Shown: one piece after another, positions 53,083 to 63,169 of the stretch
How the letters are laid out: each line of letters begins with the position of its first letter
Position numbering within the stretch: the stretch's first letter is position 1
DNA from: Halobacillus_B sp963739045
Lineage (GTDB): Bacteria; Bacillota; Bacilli; Bacillales; Halobacillaceae
NCBI GenBank assembly: GCA_963739045.1
Contig: CAVTYY010000011.1
Span: forward strand, 133,793-197,792
Direction of reading: 5' to 3'
Length of the DNA: 64,000 bases
Program-made: the position numbers and the translations under genes
The notes under the pieces: generated by a model
Database searches by the model: none
The model's input: only the letters and a program-made list of their open reading frames with translations
Told to the model about the DNA's origin: nothing

Positions 53083-55092
53083 TTAATACGGTACACTGCC
53101 TTCTTCAATGACTTCATCACCTCTTTGAACTTTATAGGAAGCTTTTGAATCTGGGGCAACCGTTACCTCAAATTTAATAGTTTTATCTTTCGTGATCGTA
53201 TCTTCCTTAAAAACATCGGAAATATCATGCTCCATGTCATCTACGTAAATCAATACTTTTTGTTCTTTGTTTTCCTTCGGGTCTTTTTTATTTCCAGGTT
53301 CATCAGGTTTATCTTCAGGCTTAGCTTCCTCTTGTTTATAAGGAACATCTACAGAAACCGTCTTCGTTTTTGGCGGTTCTTCTTTTTTCCCTAACGAGAC
53401 TGTTAGTTTTACTGTTGACCCCTGATCCAATTGGGTAGAGGGTTCTGGACTCTGGGAAATGACAACCCCCTGGGCGATTTCATCCGAGTATGTTTCCGTT
53501 ACCTCTGCCTTTAAATTATTTTTGGCTAAGTACGTTTTGGCTGCCTGCTCCGATTTTCCTTCAAGCGGGCGGAGCGGGACTTTAGGAGGCCCTAAACTGA
53601 CTCGAAAGATAACTCGGGTATCTTCAGGAACAACTTCCTCTCCTGGCTGAGGCTGAATCTGTTCTATAATCTGACCCTCAGGCTGATCAGAATTTTCTTC
53701 TATTGGAAAAACCGATTCATACCCGCTGTCTTCCAATTCCTTGTCAATCCTTTCGAAATCTTCGCCGGTAAAATCTTTAAACTCTACCTTCTCTTTACCC
53801 TTGCTCGAATAAACAGTGACTTGTGAGGTTTCCTTAATCGTCCTCCCAGGCTCAGGGTCAGTTTTTACTACATATCCGTCCTGAACGGTATCGGAGTACA
53901 TCGTTTCCCGTTTCACAATTAAGTTGAGATCACTAAGTTTGCTGTAGGCTTCTTCGTACTCCAAGCCTTTTACATCAACCATCTCTACATCAGCTGGCTG
54001 TAAAAGTCCTGGTATGAAGAAGAGAGCAGCCGCACCAGCAATGAGCAGGATAAGAACTGCTGATAAAATCCACGGCCACTTTTTTTTCTTTTTCTTCGTC
54101 TTAGTTTCTTTCTCGTGAGCTTCTTCTTTCCTTGTCGGGCTCTGATTAGCGGAATGAACAATCGTATCTTCCTGAGGGCTGCTTCCAAAAGCTTCGTCCG
54201 TTATAACCGGAATAGCTTTTGTTTTATCTTCGTCTTCATCCGGAATTGTAAAGGCAGGTTCGTTCACCCGCTCTGAGTCAAGTGCTGTTTCCAGATCTTC
54301 TTCCATTTCCAACACGGAGCTGTAACGATGGAAAGGGTCTTTAGCCGTTGCTTTTAACACTATATTTTCCACACTTTGCGGCAGATCGGAAATCCACCTT
54401 TTTAAAGAAGGTGTCTCATGCTGCAAATGTTTTAGAGCAATTGATACGGGAGATTCACCGGAGAACGGAAGCCTCCCGGTTAACAATTCAAATAATACGA
54501 TACCCAGAGAATAGATATCAGACTTTTTCGTGGCCATCCCGCCTCTTGCCTGTTCGGGAGACAAATAGTGGACTGAGCCGAGCACAGAATTGGTTTGAGT
54601 TAGCGCTGTGGCACTAAGAGCCATTGCTATCCCAAAATCTGTGACTTTCACATGTCCGTAATGATCAATTAATATATTCTGAGGCTTAATATCCCGGTGA
54701 ACAATATCGTTATCATGAGCATGAGAAATTGCGGATGTTATTTGCAGAGTAATGTCAATCGCTTCAGCTACATCGATGGGGCTATGCTGCTGTATGTATT
54801 GTTTGATTGTCATCCCATCAACATATTCCATTACCATGAAATAAATATCATCTTCTTCCCCCACATCAAAAATATTCACGATATTGGGGTGAGAAAGAGA
54901 GGTTGCAGAATGAGCTTCGCGGTGAAATCTTGCGATAAATTCATCATCGTTACCATATTCAAGGCGTAAAACCTTAATGGCAACTTCACGATCCAGAATA
55001 ATATCATGGCCTAAATAAACATTAGCCATCCCTCCGCCGCCGATCATCTCCTGAATTTTGTAACGTTCATTAAGGAGACGGTTACTTAGCAT
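53083..55092 (-). CDS. prkC: Serine/threonine protein kinase PrkC with PASTA domains
   Basis: Membrane kinase sensing muropeptides, controlling germination and cell-wall functions. The 669-residue protein has a cytoplasmic Hanks-type kinase (GGGGMANVYLG; HRDIKPQNILID, DFGIAMA), a basic Lys-rich juxtamembrane stretch, one transmembrane helix (about 340-362), and three extracellular PASTA repeats (about 367-575), followed by a Lys/Glu/Pro-rich tail. It overlaps the end of prpC by 7 bases, the usual phosphatase-kinase pairing. Confidence 0.97.
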   Translation of the reverse strand: MLSNRLLNERYKIQEMIGGGGMANVYLGHDIILDREVAIKVLRLEYGNDDEFIARFHREAHSATSLSHPNIVNIFDVGEEDDIYFMVMEYVDGMTIKQYIQQHSPIDVAEAIDITLQITSAISHAHDNDIVHRDIKPQNILIDHYGHVKVTDFGIAMALSATALTQTNSVLGSVHYLSPEQARGGMATKKSDIYSLGIVLFELLTGRLPFSGESPVSIALKHLQHETPSLKRWISDLPQSVENIVLKATAKDPFHRYSSVLEMEEDLETALDSERVNEPAFTIPDEDEDKTKAIPVITDEAFGSSPQEDTIVHSANQSPTRKEEAHEKETKTKKKKKKWPWILSAVLILLIAGAAALFFIPGLLQPADVEMVDVKGLEYEEAYSKLSDLNLIVKRETMYSDTVQDGYVVKTDPEPGRTIKETSQVTVYSSKGKEKVEFKDFTGEDFERIDKELEDSGYESVFPIEENSDQPEGQIIEQIQPQPGEEVVPEDTRVIFRVSLGPPKVPLRPLEGKSEQAAKTYLAKNNLKAEVTETYSDEIAQGVVISQSPEPSTQLDQGSTVKLTVSLGKKEEPPKTKTVSVDVPYKQEEAKPEDKPDEPGNKKDPKENKEQKVLIYVDDMEHDISDVFKEDTITKDKTIKFEVTVAPDSKASYKVQRGDEVIEEGSVPY

Positions 55093-55568
55093 TCATCCGC
55101 ACCTTCTTTCTCCTCTGTACCTGAATAATGAACTACCACTAACGTAATATTGTCTTCTCCACCACGTTCATTGGCCTGATCAATAAGTTTCTGGCAGAAA
55201 GCAGTCCAATCCCCTTCATACTCCTTTAATTCAGTTAGTTCTTCCTCGTTAACTTTATTAGTAAGACCATCTGAACATAGAAGCAGGCGGTCGTCCTGCT
55301 CAAAGCTGAATGTTTTAATATCAGCCTGAATAGCATTTTCTGTACCTAAAGCTTTCAACAGTACATTCTTCCTTGGATGGTGTTCTGCCTGTTCCGCTGT
55401 GATCTGCCCGGACCTAACAAGCTCATTGACGAGTGAATGATCCTCTGTCACTTGCTTAAACCCATAAGAATTAGCAAGATAACAACGGCTGTCGCCTATA
55501 TGAGCAATCGTAGCAAAGTATTTTGTGCAAATCGCTGCCACAATCGTTGTTCCCATTCCCTGACACTC
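55086..55568 (-). pseudogene. prpC: PP2C-type phosphatase PrpC, C-terminal part only (cut at a sequence junction)
   Basis: The fragment encodes about 160 C-terminal residues: ECQGMGTTIVAAI, ATIAHIGDSRCYL, TEDHSLVNELV, LLLCSDGLTNK and NERGGEDNITLVVV, all PP2C motifs. Family members are about 250 residues, so roughly the first 90 residues, including the DGMGGH metal-binding region, are missing. The frame matches B. subtilis PrpC back to the Glu of ECQG and then meets a TGA where GC-rich foreign sequence begins. Its role would be dephosphorylating PrkC targets. The break is in the assembly or genome, not a normal gene end. Confidence 0.9.
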
Positions 55569-55571
55569 TCA
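55557..55571. other. Junction between Firmicute and proteobacterial-type sequence
   Basis: Left of this point the DNA is AT-leaning Bacillaceae sequence with intact genes. Right of it the DNA is GC-rich (by eye roughly 55-60%) with proteobacterial signalling genes in broken frames. The minus-strand reading passes from mid-prpC to the middle of a FixJ-type regulator (AIERDRKRRIVESVRE) within a few bases. No insertion sequence, integrase, tRNA or direct repeat marks the boundary. Confidence 0.85.
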
Positions 55572-55972
55572 ACGATCCGTCGTTTTCTGTCGCGCTCAAT
55601 GGCGGCCAGGACCGCATCAAGCATGTCCTGATCGCGAAACAGTTTGGGAGGAACGAGACGGCGCCATGCTTCATGGCGTGAACAGACATCGGAATGTCCC
55701 CATATCCGGTCATCATCACCACCGGAATTCTGAGCACCCGACCTGGGCCAGCCGGGTTTGAAACTCGAGACCATTCATATCCGGCAGTCTGACATCAAGA
55801 ACAATGCAGCCGGGGCGGTCCAAAGGCTTTGTCGAAAGGAAGTCCGTCGCCGTGGCATATGTCTGGGTCTGAAGTCCGACCAATTTCGAAAGACTCCTTC
55901 CAACGCGCCGCGCATGGAAGCATCGTCGTCGACGACGTGGACGAGGGGTTTTTCGTTGCTGACTTGCCGCAT
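55570..55972 (-). pseudogene. FixJ/NarL-type response regulator, receiver part, frameshifted and cut at the junction
   Basis: Reading right to left across three frames one recovers a receiver domain: KPLVHVVDDDASMRGALEGV (acidic Asp cluster), CIVLDVRLPDMNGLE (phospho-acceptor Asp), IPVVMMTGYGDIPMSVHAMK (Thr and conserved patch) and FLPNCF standing for the usual Lys-Pro loop, then AIERDRKRR. The LuxR-type DNA-binding domain that should follow is lost at the junction. At least three frameshifts break it. It follows the histidine kinase gene on the same strand and is probably its cognate regulator. Confidence 0.75.
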
Positions 55973-56135
55973 ACCGCTTGCTATGGACCGTATTTTCACG
56001 GGGTTTTTAGCACAAATCAGAACAGTGCGGGGATCACACCTATGTATAGGTCTGGGAACTGGTTTTCGGTCGTCTGAAAAAGTCCAATTGTGGCGACGCT
56101 TTAGCGTGTACCTGCCGACGCAGCGGGTACGTAGA

Positions 56136-56847
56136 TCAAGAGAATTGGGATCCTTCCCCCACGATCGATCGGACTGCAATCCGGTGGCCAAGCACTTCAA
56201 GCGCACGACGGACGATGGAGAGCCCGATGCCAAGGCCATTGCTGTGTTCGGGCGCAAGCCGTGTGAACAGATCGAAAATTCCGACGTTTGCTGCTCCGGA
56301 ATGCCGATGCCGGTATCATATATGTCAATCCTGATTTCGGACCCGCTGCGACGGCAGCCGATCAAGATACGTCCTCCAGGTTCCGTGTATTTTATCGCAT
56401 TGGTCAACAGGTTCTGGAGGATGCCACCGAGCAGCACCGGATTGCTCGCCACATGCGCCTTCGTTGTTATGGCTCTTAGATCGATACCTGCCTGGACAGC
56501 GGCATCTTCGTTTTCATGCCGGAGCCGCCAGAAAAGCTGCTCCAAGCCCAACGGAGGAAACCTCCATAACATTGGTGCGCTCGGCCAGGTAAAAGGCATC
56601 CACCAGGCAATTGAGCTGTTCGGTCAACTTTGTTGCGGCCCGTTCTCCCCGATCCAACCATATCTGCTGTGGGTTTTCTGCCAGCTGCGAACGCAGCAGC
56701 GAGTACGTGCCTTGGATGACCTGCAAGGATTGGCGAAGGTCGTGTCCTATCATCCCGACAATCGTCGTCTGAAATTCCTGCGCTCCAAGAATCCAAGCTT
56801 GCCTCCTGCTCGGTCGGCGTGGCCATAAAGTCTTCAATCGATCTCAT
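56136..56847 (-). pseudogene. Sensor histidine kinase (HisKA-HATPase), frameshifted
   Basis: Joined frames give a kinase of about 235 residues without a visible sensor domain. It starts MRSIEDFMATPTEQEASLDS, then the H box GMIGHDLRQSLQVIQGTYSL, N box LGGILQNLLTNAIKYTEPGG, G1 DIYDTGIGIPEQQ and G2 GLGIGLSIVRRALEVLG, ending SIVGEGSQFS. At least three frameshifts separate these motifs. Such kinases without membrane segments, paired with FixJ-type regulators, are common in Bradyrhizobium-like Alphaproteobacteria. It is divergent from the receiver gene on its right. Confidence 0.75.
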
Positions 56848-57238
56848 GTTCTCCCCACATGTTGGATTTCGTTCAGGCTTCCATCTAGAGCCAGTCGACG
56901 GGTTCCTTCCATCCTACGTTGCGGTGCAGTTGATCAGCTTGTCGTATAATGCCAGTGAGGGTTGCCAGCAAACAGCGCGTGAGAGGGGAAGGGAGCCGTC
57001 GAATGACCGTATGGCAATGATTCCCTAAATGCCTACTTGGTCGCCACCGGCGGGATCTGCCAGAACGGGATTGCCTTGTATTCGGCCCAAAAAAAAATGG
57101 TCAAACTCTCTGCGTAAAGCCGTGTCCCGCATCAATAAGCCGCAGGCTATAACACTCTTGTATAATTTCTGGGCAGCGTAGGCGCATGCAAAATTTGGTA
57201 TCCCGGCTTCTTCATTCAATTCGGGGCAAGGATGCTGT
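56848..57238. other. Intergenic region between divergent signalling genes
   Basis: About 390 bases without a supported gene separate the minus-strand kinase from the plus-strand receiver. A TATAAT (near 57,162) occurs on the plus strand without a clear -35 partner. A run of nine A residues sits near 57,091. I see no repeat or known RNA. Confidence 0.4.
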
Positions 57239-57606
57239 GTGGCAAGACATCTCGAAATCGCAGTCATCGACGATGACGAGTCATTCCGAGTAGCGCTCGT
57301 GAAATCGCTGTCCTCGCTCGGGTATGGGTCCAGCGGATACGCCTCCGCGGAGGATTATGTTCGTGTGATTGGGAGCCACTCGGTCAATTGCGTTGTTTCG
57401 GATATTCACATGCCCGGCATGAGCGGGCTGGACTTGATGAAAGACCTCGCTGCTCGGGGAGCGACGGTCCCCGTCGTTCTGATCACGGCACGTTCAGACA
57501 CGAACCTGGAGGCAAGGCAGCGACTGCGGGCGCCGTGTGCCTGCTCAGGAAGCCGTTTCAAATTGGCGAGCTAATTGGGTGCATTGAAGAAGCCGTGAAA
57601 GACTGA
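57239..57606 (+). pseudogene. Single-domain response regulator (receiver only), one frameshift
   Basis: The receiver shows IAVIDDDESFRVALVKSLSS (Asp11-13), phospho-acceptor Asp55 in CVVSDIHMPGMSGLDLM, and VPVVLITARSD. One frameshift near 57,510 shifts to a second frame with AATAGAVCLLRKPFQIGELI (conserved Lys) ending IEEAVKD. The repaired protein is about 122 residues with no output domain, like CheY/FixJ receivers that pass phosphate between kinases. The start is GTG with AAGGA 6 bases upstream. The MEDS and kinase genes follow on the same strand. Confidence 0.8.
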
Positions 57607-57785
57607 AACGAAATTGTGAACATGCGGACGCCGAGTTCCTGTCTTTGAGGATTGCGGCGGAAGCGCGCCATGATACCTTTTGTTCATACTTATCTATAGC
57701 GGGCTTCAGGACCGAGGTGCTCTGATCTCGGTCTAAATGCGGTCAAAGAGGTACAGACGAACCCTCAACACGAGCAGGCAACACG

Positions 57786-58404
57786 GTGATCAAGAAGACT
57801 GAAACTATCCGGTTTGCCGGATCCCAGTTGGACAAAAATCGTCACGTGTGTGCGTTCTTCAACAGCGACGAAGAAGCCTACCGGATACTGTTGCCTTTCA
57901 TCAGCGACGGCATCGCATGTGGCGACAAAGCGGTTCACCTCGTAAATCCCGGCCAGTGCTGCAATCATCTGCAGCGATTGGCTTCGGCGGGCATCGACGG
58001 GTGAAAGCAAAGCAGACCGGACAACTCGAGGTGCGAGCCAATACGGAAGTGTACCTCCGAAATGGGCGATTTGATCAGGACGAGATGCTCGGTGTATTCG
58101 AGCGCTTGGCTGGTGCCAAGGGCGGGTTTCGCCGGAGCCGGATCGTCTGCCAGATGGATTGGGCGGCGGATCGATCGCACATTGACGATCTCATCGAGTT
58201 CGAGTCGCGAGTGAATCACGTGTGGTCTCGTCACGAGGATGCGGTCATCTGTACCTACGACCTTGCGAAGTTTGGTGGCGACGCGGTGATCGACATCATG
58301 CGGACGCACCCGATGATCGTCATCGGCGGGATTCTTCGACAAATCCATTTTTTGTGCCGCCTGAGGAATTTCTGCGCGAACGGCGGTCCCGACGGGGACA
58401 ATAG
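57786..58404 (+). pseudogene. MEDS-domain sensory protein, frameshifted
   Basis: The repaired protein of about 205 residues matches the MEDS (methanogen/methylotroph DcmR sensory) family: HVCAFFNSDEEAYRILLPFI, SDGIACGDKAVHLVNP, RFDQDEMLGVFERLAG, VICTYDLAKFGGDAVIDIMR, HPMIVIGGILRQ, then in another frame NPFFVPPEEFLRE. At least two frameshifts (near 58,000 and 58,330) break it. MEDS domains are thought to bind small, possibly C1 or hydrocarbon, ligands. The gene ends two bases before the next kinase, so the two are likely cotranscribed and act together. Confidence 0.78.
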
Positions 58405-58405
58405 G

Positions 58406-60922
58406 ATGATCGCGCGCGCGGAGCCGACTCCCGAGGAGACCAGGCGCCTTCAGCGCTGCATCAATGATTTGACAAGCCTTCTCGCTCTTCCCGCTGTCTG
58501 GGCGGTGGTGACACGTCACGCATCATTCGCACTTTGACCGACACGCTGCTCGGTATGCTCCGTCTAGATTTCATTTACGTGTGCTTCGCTGATGCGCTGA
58601 ATAACGCAGCAGTCGAGATGGCGCGGGTCGATCCGGAAAGGCCGGGGTTACGGCAGAAGAATTGGTCGCGCTCTTCGCCTATGGCTGGGCGACGAGCCTT
58701 CGCGATGGCCGCGGTCCGTGAAAGATCCCGTTGATGGCACCGACGTTTCAATCTTGCCCCTAATGTTGGGATTGAGCGGCGAATTTGGCGTAATCGTCGC
58801 TGGGTCCCGAAGGACTAATTTCCCCGACCGGACCGAACAGCTAGTCCTCAGCGTAGCTGCCAATCAGGCAGCTATGGGGTTGGAGCAAGCTAGACGCCTG
58901 GGCCGCGCTCGACAGGCGGTCGCCGCAAGCCAGCGCGATCTCAGGCTAACGATCGATACGATTCCTGCGCTTGTGTGGTCAACCCGCGCTGACGGTTCGC
59001 TTGATTTCGTGAATCAGCATTATCTCGATTACGCAGGACTTCCACTCGAGAAGTTGAGGGATTCGGGCTGGACGGCGGCGGTTCATCCGGATGATCTCGG
59101 CGGTCTGACGTCGATTTGGCGTTCGCTCATCGCTTCCGGCAAAGGTGGAGAGGCGGAGGCACGCTTTCGTCGAGCCGACGGTGAATACCGTTGGCTCCTG
59201 GTCCGCGCCAACCCATTGCATGATGGCAATGGAAAAATCGTTAAATGGTACGGGTTGAATACTGATATTGAAGACCGGCGGCGCAGTGAAATTTATCTCG
59301 CCGGCGAGAAGCATGTTTTGGAGATGATTGCATCGGGGCGCCCCCTTCGCGATGTGCTGAAGGCATTGTGTACGTTCTTTGAGGACGCGGTACGTGACTG
59401 CTTCTGCGGGATCTACTCGATCGATGGTCGTGGCAAAACGTTCGAATTTGGTGTGGCGCCCTCGCTTCCGACCAGCTACACCGCTCCAATTGAGGGAACG
59501 CTGGTCAATTTCGATGACTCTCCACGTGGGCAGTCGATCAGCGAAAAGGCACAAGTGATAGCGGAAGATATCGGATCTGATCCCCGTTGGATGGCCGCCC
59601 CGTGCCGTGCCCACGTGCTGGAGCATGGACTGAGAGCGGTTTGGAGTACCCCAATTTCCTCAAAGGAGGGATTCGTCATCGGCACTGTCTGCGTCTACCA
59701 GCAGAAACCGGGCAGTCCATCCCCGCATCATCAGGAAATCATAGACACGTTGCCCAGCTTGCAAGCATAGCGATCGAACGTTCACAAGCCGAAGAGGTGC
59801 TCAAGCGAAGTGAATTTTATCTCACGCAAGGTCAACGGATAAGTCTGACGGGAACTTTCGCATGGGATGTGAGTACAGACGAGATCACGTTTTCCGATCA
59901 ACTCAAGCGGATTTGGGAATTCGAGCCGCAAACCGTGGTGACTTTTGATCTCTTCGTGAGCGTATCCATCCGGAGGATCTCCGAATGACGGGGGCGTATC
60001 TCAAACAAGTTCGTAAGGGATTTGACAATCCGGATTATGAAATGCGGCTGAGATTGCCCGATAATCGGATAAAGTATCTATGGGTTTGCGCGCGCGTAGC
60101 TAGGCACGACGATGGCCGGCTTGAATGTCTCGGTGCCATTCAGGACATTACGCGACGCCGACTTGCGGAAGATGCACGTGACAAGGTTCGAACCGAATTG
60201 ACGCATGTAAGCAGGGTCGTTAGCCTTGGTGCGTTGACGGCCTCTATTGCACACGAGGTAAACCAGCCCCTTGCGTCTATCGTGACCAGCGGTGAGACGC
60301 GCTGCGTTGGCTAGAACAGCCAAATCCAAGTTCCGAGAAGGTGCAACAGGTCCTGAAACGTGTCGTCAATGATGCGCGACGTGCGGCTGACGTCATCGAC
60401 CGTGTGCGCAACATGGCAAGCAAGGGAACGCACAGGCGGACGGAGATCGCGCTCGATGAAATCATAACAGAGTGCACGACCTTACTCCGCACGAATTTCG
60501 ATCGCGGAATGTATCGAATTCCCTCGATTTGGCGCCCGACTTGCCGAAGGTAATGGTGGACCGCACACAATTGCAGCAGGTTGTCCTCAATTTGGTTATC
60601 AATGCAGTACAAGCGATGACCGCGTCGGAACTCGTGCACAGAGATATTGCCATTCGAACGCAGCAAGTCAATGAGAGACGGTGTGCTGCATTGTCGAAGA
60701 TAGCGGCCCTGGCATTGATGCAGAGCATCTGCCACGACTATTCGACAGTTTCTTTACGACCAAGGAAACGGGCATGGGTCTCGGCTTGCCGATCGCCCGC
60801 TCCATTATCGAAGCCCATGATGGCGCATTGAGCCGACAATAAGTCGAACTCTTGGCGGAGCCAGACTTATCATCGAGCTGCCCGTAAGCCATTCCGTGAA
60901 CCAAAGTCGATCCACGCATTGA
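58406..60922 (+). pseudogene. Large GAF/PAS-containing sensor histidine kinase, multiply frameshifted
   Basis: Repaired across at least six frameshifts, this is a soluble kinase of about 835 residues. It starts MIARAEPTPEETRRLQRCIN, followed by a GAF domain (about 58,540-58,910), PAS (TIDTIPALVWSTRADGSLDF), a second GAF (about 59,310-59,780), a PAS pair with PAC (FAWDVSTDEITFSDQL; RIKYLWVCARVARHDDGRLE), HisKA (SLGALTASIAHEVNQPLASI with phospho-His) and HATPase (RTQLQQVVLNLVINAVQAM; GLGLPIARSII). It ends HSVNQSRSTH. The GAF/PAS set suggests cytoplasmic redox, light or ligand sensing. Genes of this type often lie next to MEDS proteins in rhizobia. Confidence 0.78.
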
Positions 60923-61022
60923 GGACGTGCTTAAGCGAGGTCGACGATCTGGTTAAGACCCGCGTTTTGACGCGTCGGCGGTCGATTTGAGTTCGCACCG
61001 ATACGGCAACCACTCTTCGGTC
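60923..61022. other. Short gap between convergent kinase and LysR genes
   Basis: One hundred bases without a supported gene. The kinase (plus) and the LysR gene (minus) converge here. No clear hairpin with a T run is visible. Confidence 0.3.
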
Positions 61023-61960
61023 TCACGAACGAGTGGCAGCGCTACAATCGGCCAGGTCCTTGGCCAGCCGCGCAAACTGGGTGCGCAACCGTGGCACGGC
61101 GAAATCCATGAAAGCCCGCACCTTGGGTACCGCCAGCCGGCCGTGCGGCGAAATCACGTGCACCGGCATGGGTGGATCCTCGCAAGCCGCCAGCACGACT
61201 TCAGGCTCCCCCCGCTGAACCTCGCTAGCCACCTGATAGGAGAACAGCCGCGTCACGCCAAGACCCCTGATTGCAAGGCCACGGCCGCGCGGGTGCTATT
61301 GGTCGAAATACGCGGAGCAAATTGAACCGTCCGCGGCACGGTGGATCCGGGCGCCGGCGTAAACGTCCATGAGTTGGTGAAATGTTCCATGGCAATCACC
61401 TGGTGCTTGGCCAGATCGTTCGGCTGCTCGATGCGCGGGTGTTGCTTAAGATAGCGAGGGCTGCCACTACCAAGCGTCGCACGTGACCGACGCGAATCGC
61501 GACCATTGAGGAGTTTCAAGATGGCCCATGCGAAGCGCGATGTCGATGCCCTCTTCGTGCAAATTCACGTGTCTATCTATCAGCGCGACCCGCGCAGAAA
61601 CTGTCGGGTAAGTTTCGAGAAAGGCGTCGAGGATTGGCCGCAACACTACCTCGCCCGAAATGATAGGCGCGGTCACTGATAGCGTGCCGCGCGGCGCAGC
61701 GCGCTCGCCGGCAGCGGCGGAATCGGCGTCCTCCAGTTCGGACAGCACGCGCCGACAGTCGCAGCATAGCGCTCGCCAGCCTCGCTCAGCTTGATCGACC
61801 GGGTCTGCGATGCAAAAGTTCCGTACCGACCGATTTCTCTAGAAACGCAACAGCACGGCTGATAGCCGCCGGTGAGCGTCCCAGTTTGCGGCCGGCCCCT
61901 GCGGAACTTCCCTTCGTCAAGAGTAACGACGAAGACCTTCATTGCGTCCAGACGGTCCAT
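61023..61960 (-). pseudogene. LysR-family transcriptional regulator, frameshifted
   Basis: The start MDRLDAMKVFVVTLDEG and the region following it represent the LysR winged helix. Then, in other frames, come RGTLSVTAPIISGEVVLRPI, DAFLETYPTVSARVALIDRH, NLHEEGIDIALRMGHLE (substrate-binding domain) and a C-terminal segment, GEPEVVLAACEDPPMPVHVI then HGRLAVPKVRAFMDF. The total of about 310 codons is normal for LysR. At least three frameshifts are present. It is divergent from the dehydrogenase-tautomerase-transporter genes and probably regulates them. Confidence 0.8.
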
Positions 61961-62171
61961 TCCCTCACCGCAACAAGTCGTTGATTAATCGCGGCTTTTC
62001 CGATCTGTCGCCGCGAAGTTCGTTCATTCTTGAGCCCGCATTCCCCCTGCAGAGCGTAAGAGTTCGATCTTTCAACGCGTATTCGCTCGCAATGCGAATG
62101 AGTTTAACTCTGCGAGAGTCGGATCGGCAACCACCACCCGACTGGCGCCACGCAACAACAGGAGAATTACG
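61961..62171. other. Divergent control region between LysR and dehydrogenase genes
   Basis: A gap of 211 bases, more AT-rich than its flanks, lies between the two divergent genes. It is where LysR-type operators (T-N11-A) would be expected. I could not single out one convincing site. CAGGAGAATTACG precedes the dehydrogenase ATG. Confidence 0.35.
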
Positions 62172-62875
62172 ATGGGCACCGAACAGAAAGTGCGGTCATC
62201 ACTGGCGCCTCGCAGGGTATCGGCGCTGCCTTGGTCAAGGCCTATCGCGACCAGAACTACCGGGTCGTCGCCGTCGCGCGTTCGATCAAGCCGTCGAACG
62301 ACGATGGCGTGTTGACTGTCGCCGGCGACATCCTGAACCCGAAGACTGCCGAGCGCGCGATCTTCGAAGGCGTCAAGCGCTTCGGCCGCATCGACACGCT
62401 AGTCAACAATGCCGGCATCTTTATCGCCAAGCCTTTCACTCAGTACACTGCGGAAGATCCGCCAACGTGCTCGGCGTCAACGTTGCCGGCTTCTTCCACA
62501 TTACCCAACGCGCCATCGCCGAAATGGAGAAGCAGGGCAGCGGCCATGTTGTGCAAATTACGACGAGCCTAGTGGACCATGCGATCGAAGACGTACCGTC
62601 GGTACTGGCATCTCTGAGCAAGGGTACTCAATGCCGCACTAATTCGCTCGCTATTGAATACGCCAAGAAGGGCATCCGAGCTAATGCGGTTGCGCCCGGC
62701 ATCATCAAGTCGCCGATGCATCCGGCCGAAATACGTAGTTCTCGGCGCACTGCATCCGGTCGGCCGCATGGGCGAGATGTCCGACATCGTCAATGCCGTT
62801 ATCTTCTTGGAAAAGGCCGGGTTCTTAACGGGGGAGATCCTCCACGTCGACGGTGGCCAGAGCGCCGGTCACTGA
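62172..62875 (+). pseudogene. Short-chain dehydrogenase/reductase family protein, frameshifted
   Basis: Repaired, this is a classical-length SDR (about 235 residues). MGTEQKV is followed after a one-base shift by VITGASQGIGAALVKAYRDQ (cofactor motif), NNAGIFIAKPFTQYTAED, NVLGVNVAGFFHITQRAIAE, then AKKGIRANAVAPGIIKSPMH and a last frame ending GEILHVDGGQSAGH. At least three frameshifts. The active-site region reads VLASLSKGT, so the Tyr of the usual YxxxK motif is replaced by Leu while Lys is kept. The function is therefore uncertain. It is followed by the tautomerase gene. Confidence 0.8.
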
Positions 62876-62902
62876 CCTGCCTCCAATTGCAGGAACAGAG
62901 CC

Positions 62903-63168
62903 ATGCCCTTCGTTAACGTCCAATTCACCCGCGAGGGACGATGCCCGGCGCGACGTCGGTCGCCAGGGAGGAGAAGGCCGCACTCATCAAAGGGGTTAGC
63001 GAACTTCTTCGCGATATTTTGGCCAAATCGATGGATTCCACTGACGTCGTCATCGGGGAAGTCGATCCCGGGAATTGGGGTTGGGGCGGCTTACCCGTCC
63101 TGGAATATTGCAAACGGCATGCGTGGCGCAGAAGTGTGATCGGCGGCGATTTAGCCCGCGGAGAGTGA
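62903..63168 (+). pseudogene. 4-oxalocrotonate tautomerase family protein, frameshifted
   Basis: The protein starts MPFVNVQFTREG, giving the N-terminal catalytic Pro of the tautomerase superfamily after Met removal. A shift near 62,940 leads to SVAREEKAALIKGVSELLRD, STDVVIGEVDPGNWGWGGLP and the end SVIGGDLARGE. The repaired length is about 85 residues. Family members isomerise unsaturated or keto acids; the substrate here is unknown. It ends one base before the transporter ATG, so the genes are cotranscribed. Confidence 0.8.
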
Positions 63169-63169
63169 G

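Noticed and set aside
55758..56828. A long open frame on the plus strand (356 codons) just right of the junction
   Set aside because: It is antisense to the histidine kinase and response regulator, whose motifs are clear on the minus strand. Its sequence is Arg/Ser/Cys-rich with no domain, as expected for a GC-rich shadow frame.
57025..57267. Minus-strand frame of 80 codons upstream of the receiver gene
   Set aside because: No recognisable domain or ribosome binding site, and it overlaps the start of the convincing plus-strand receiver.
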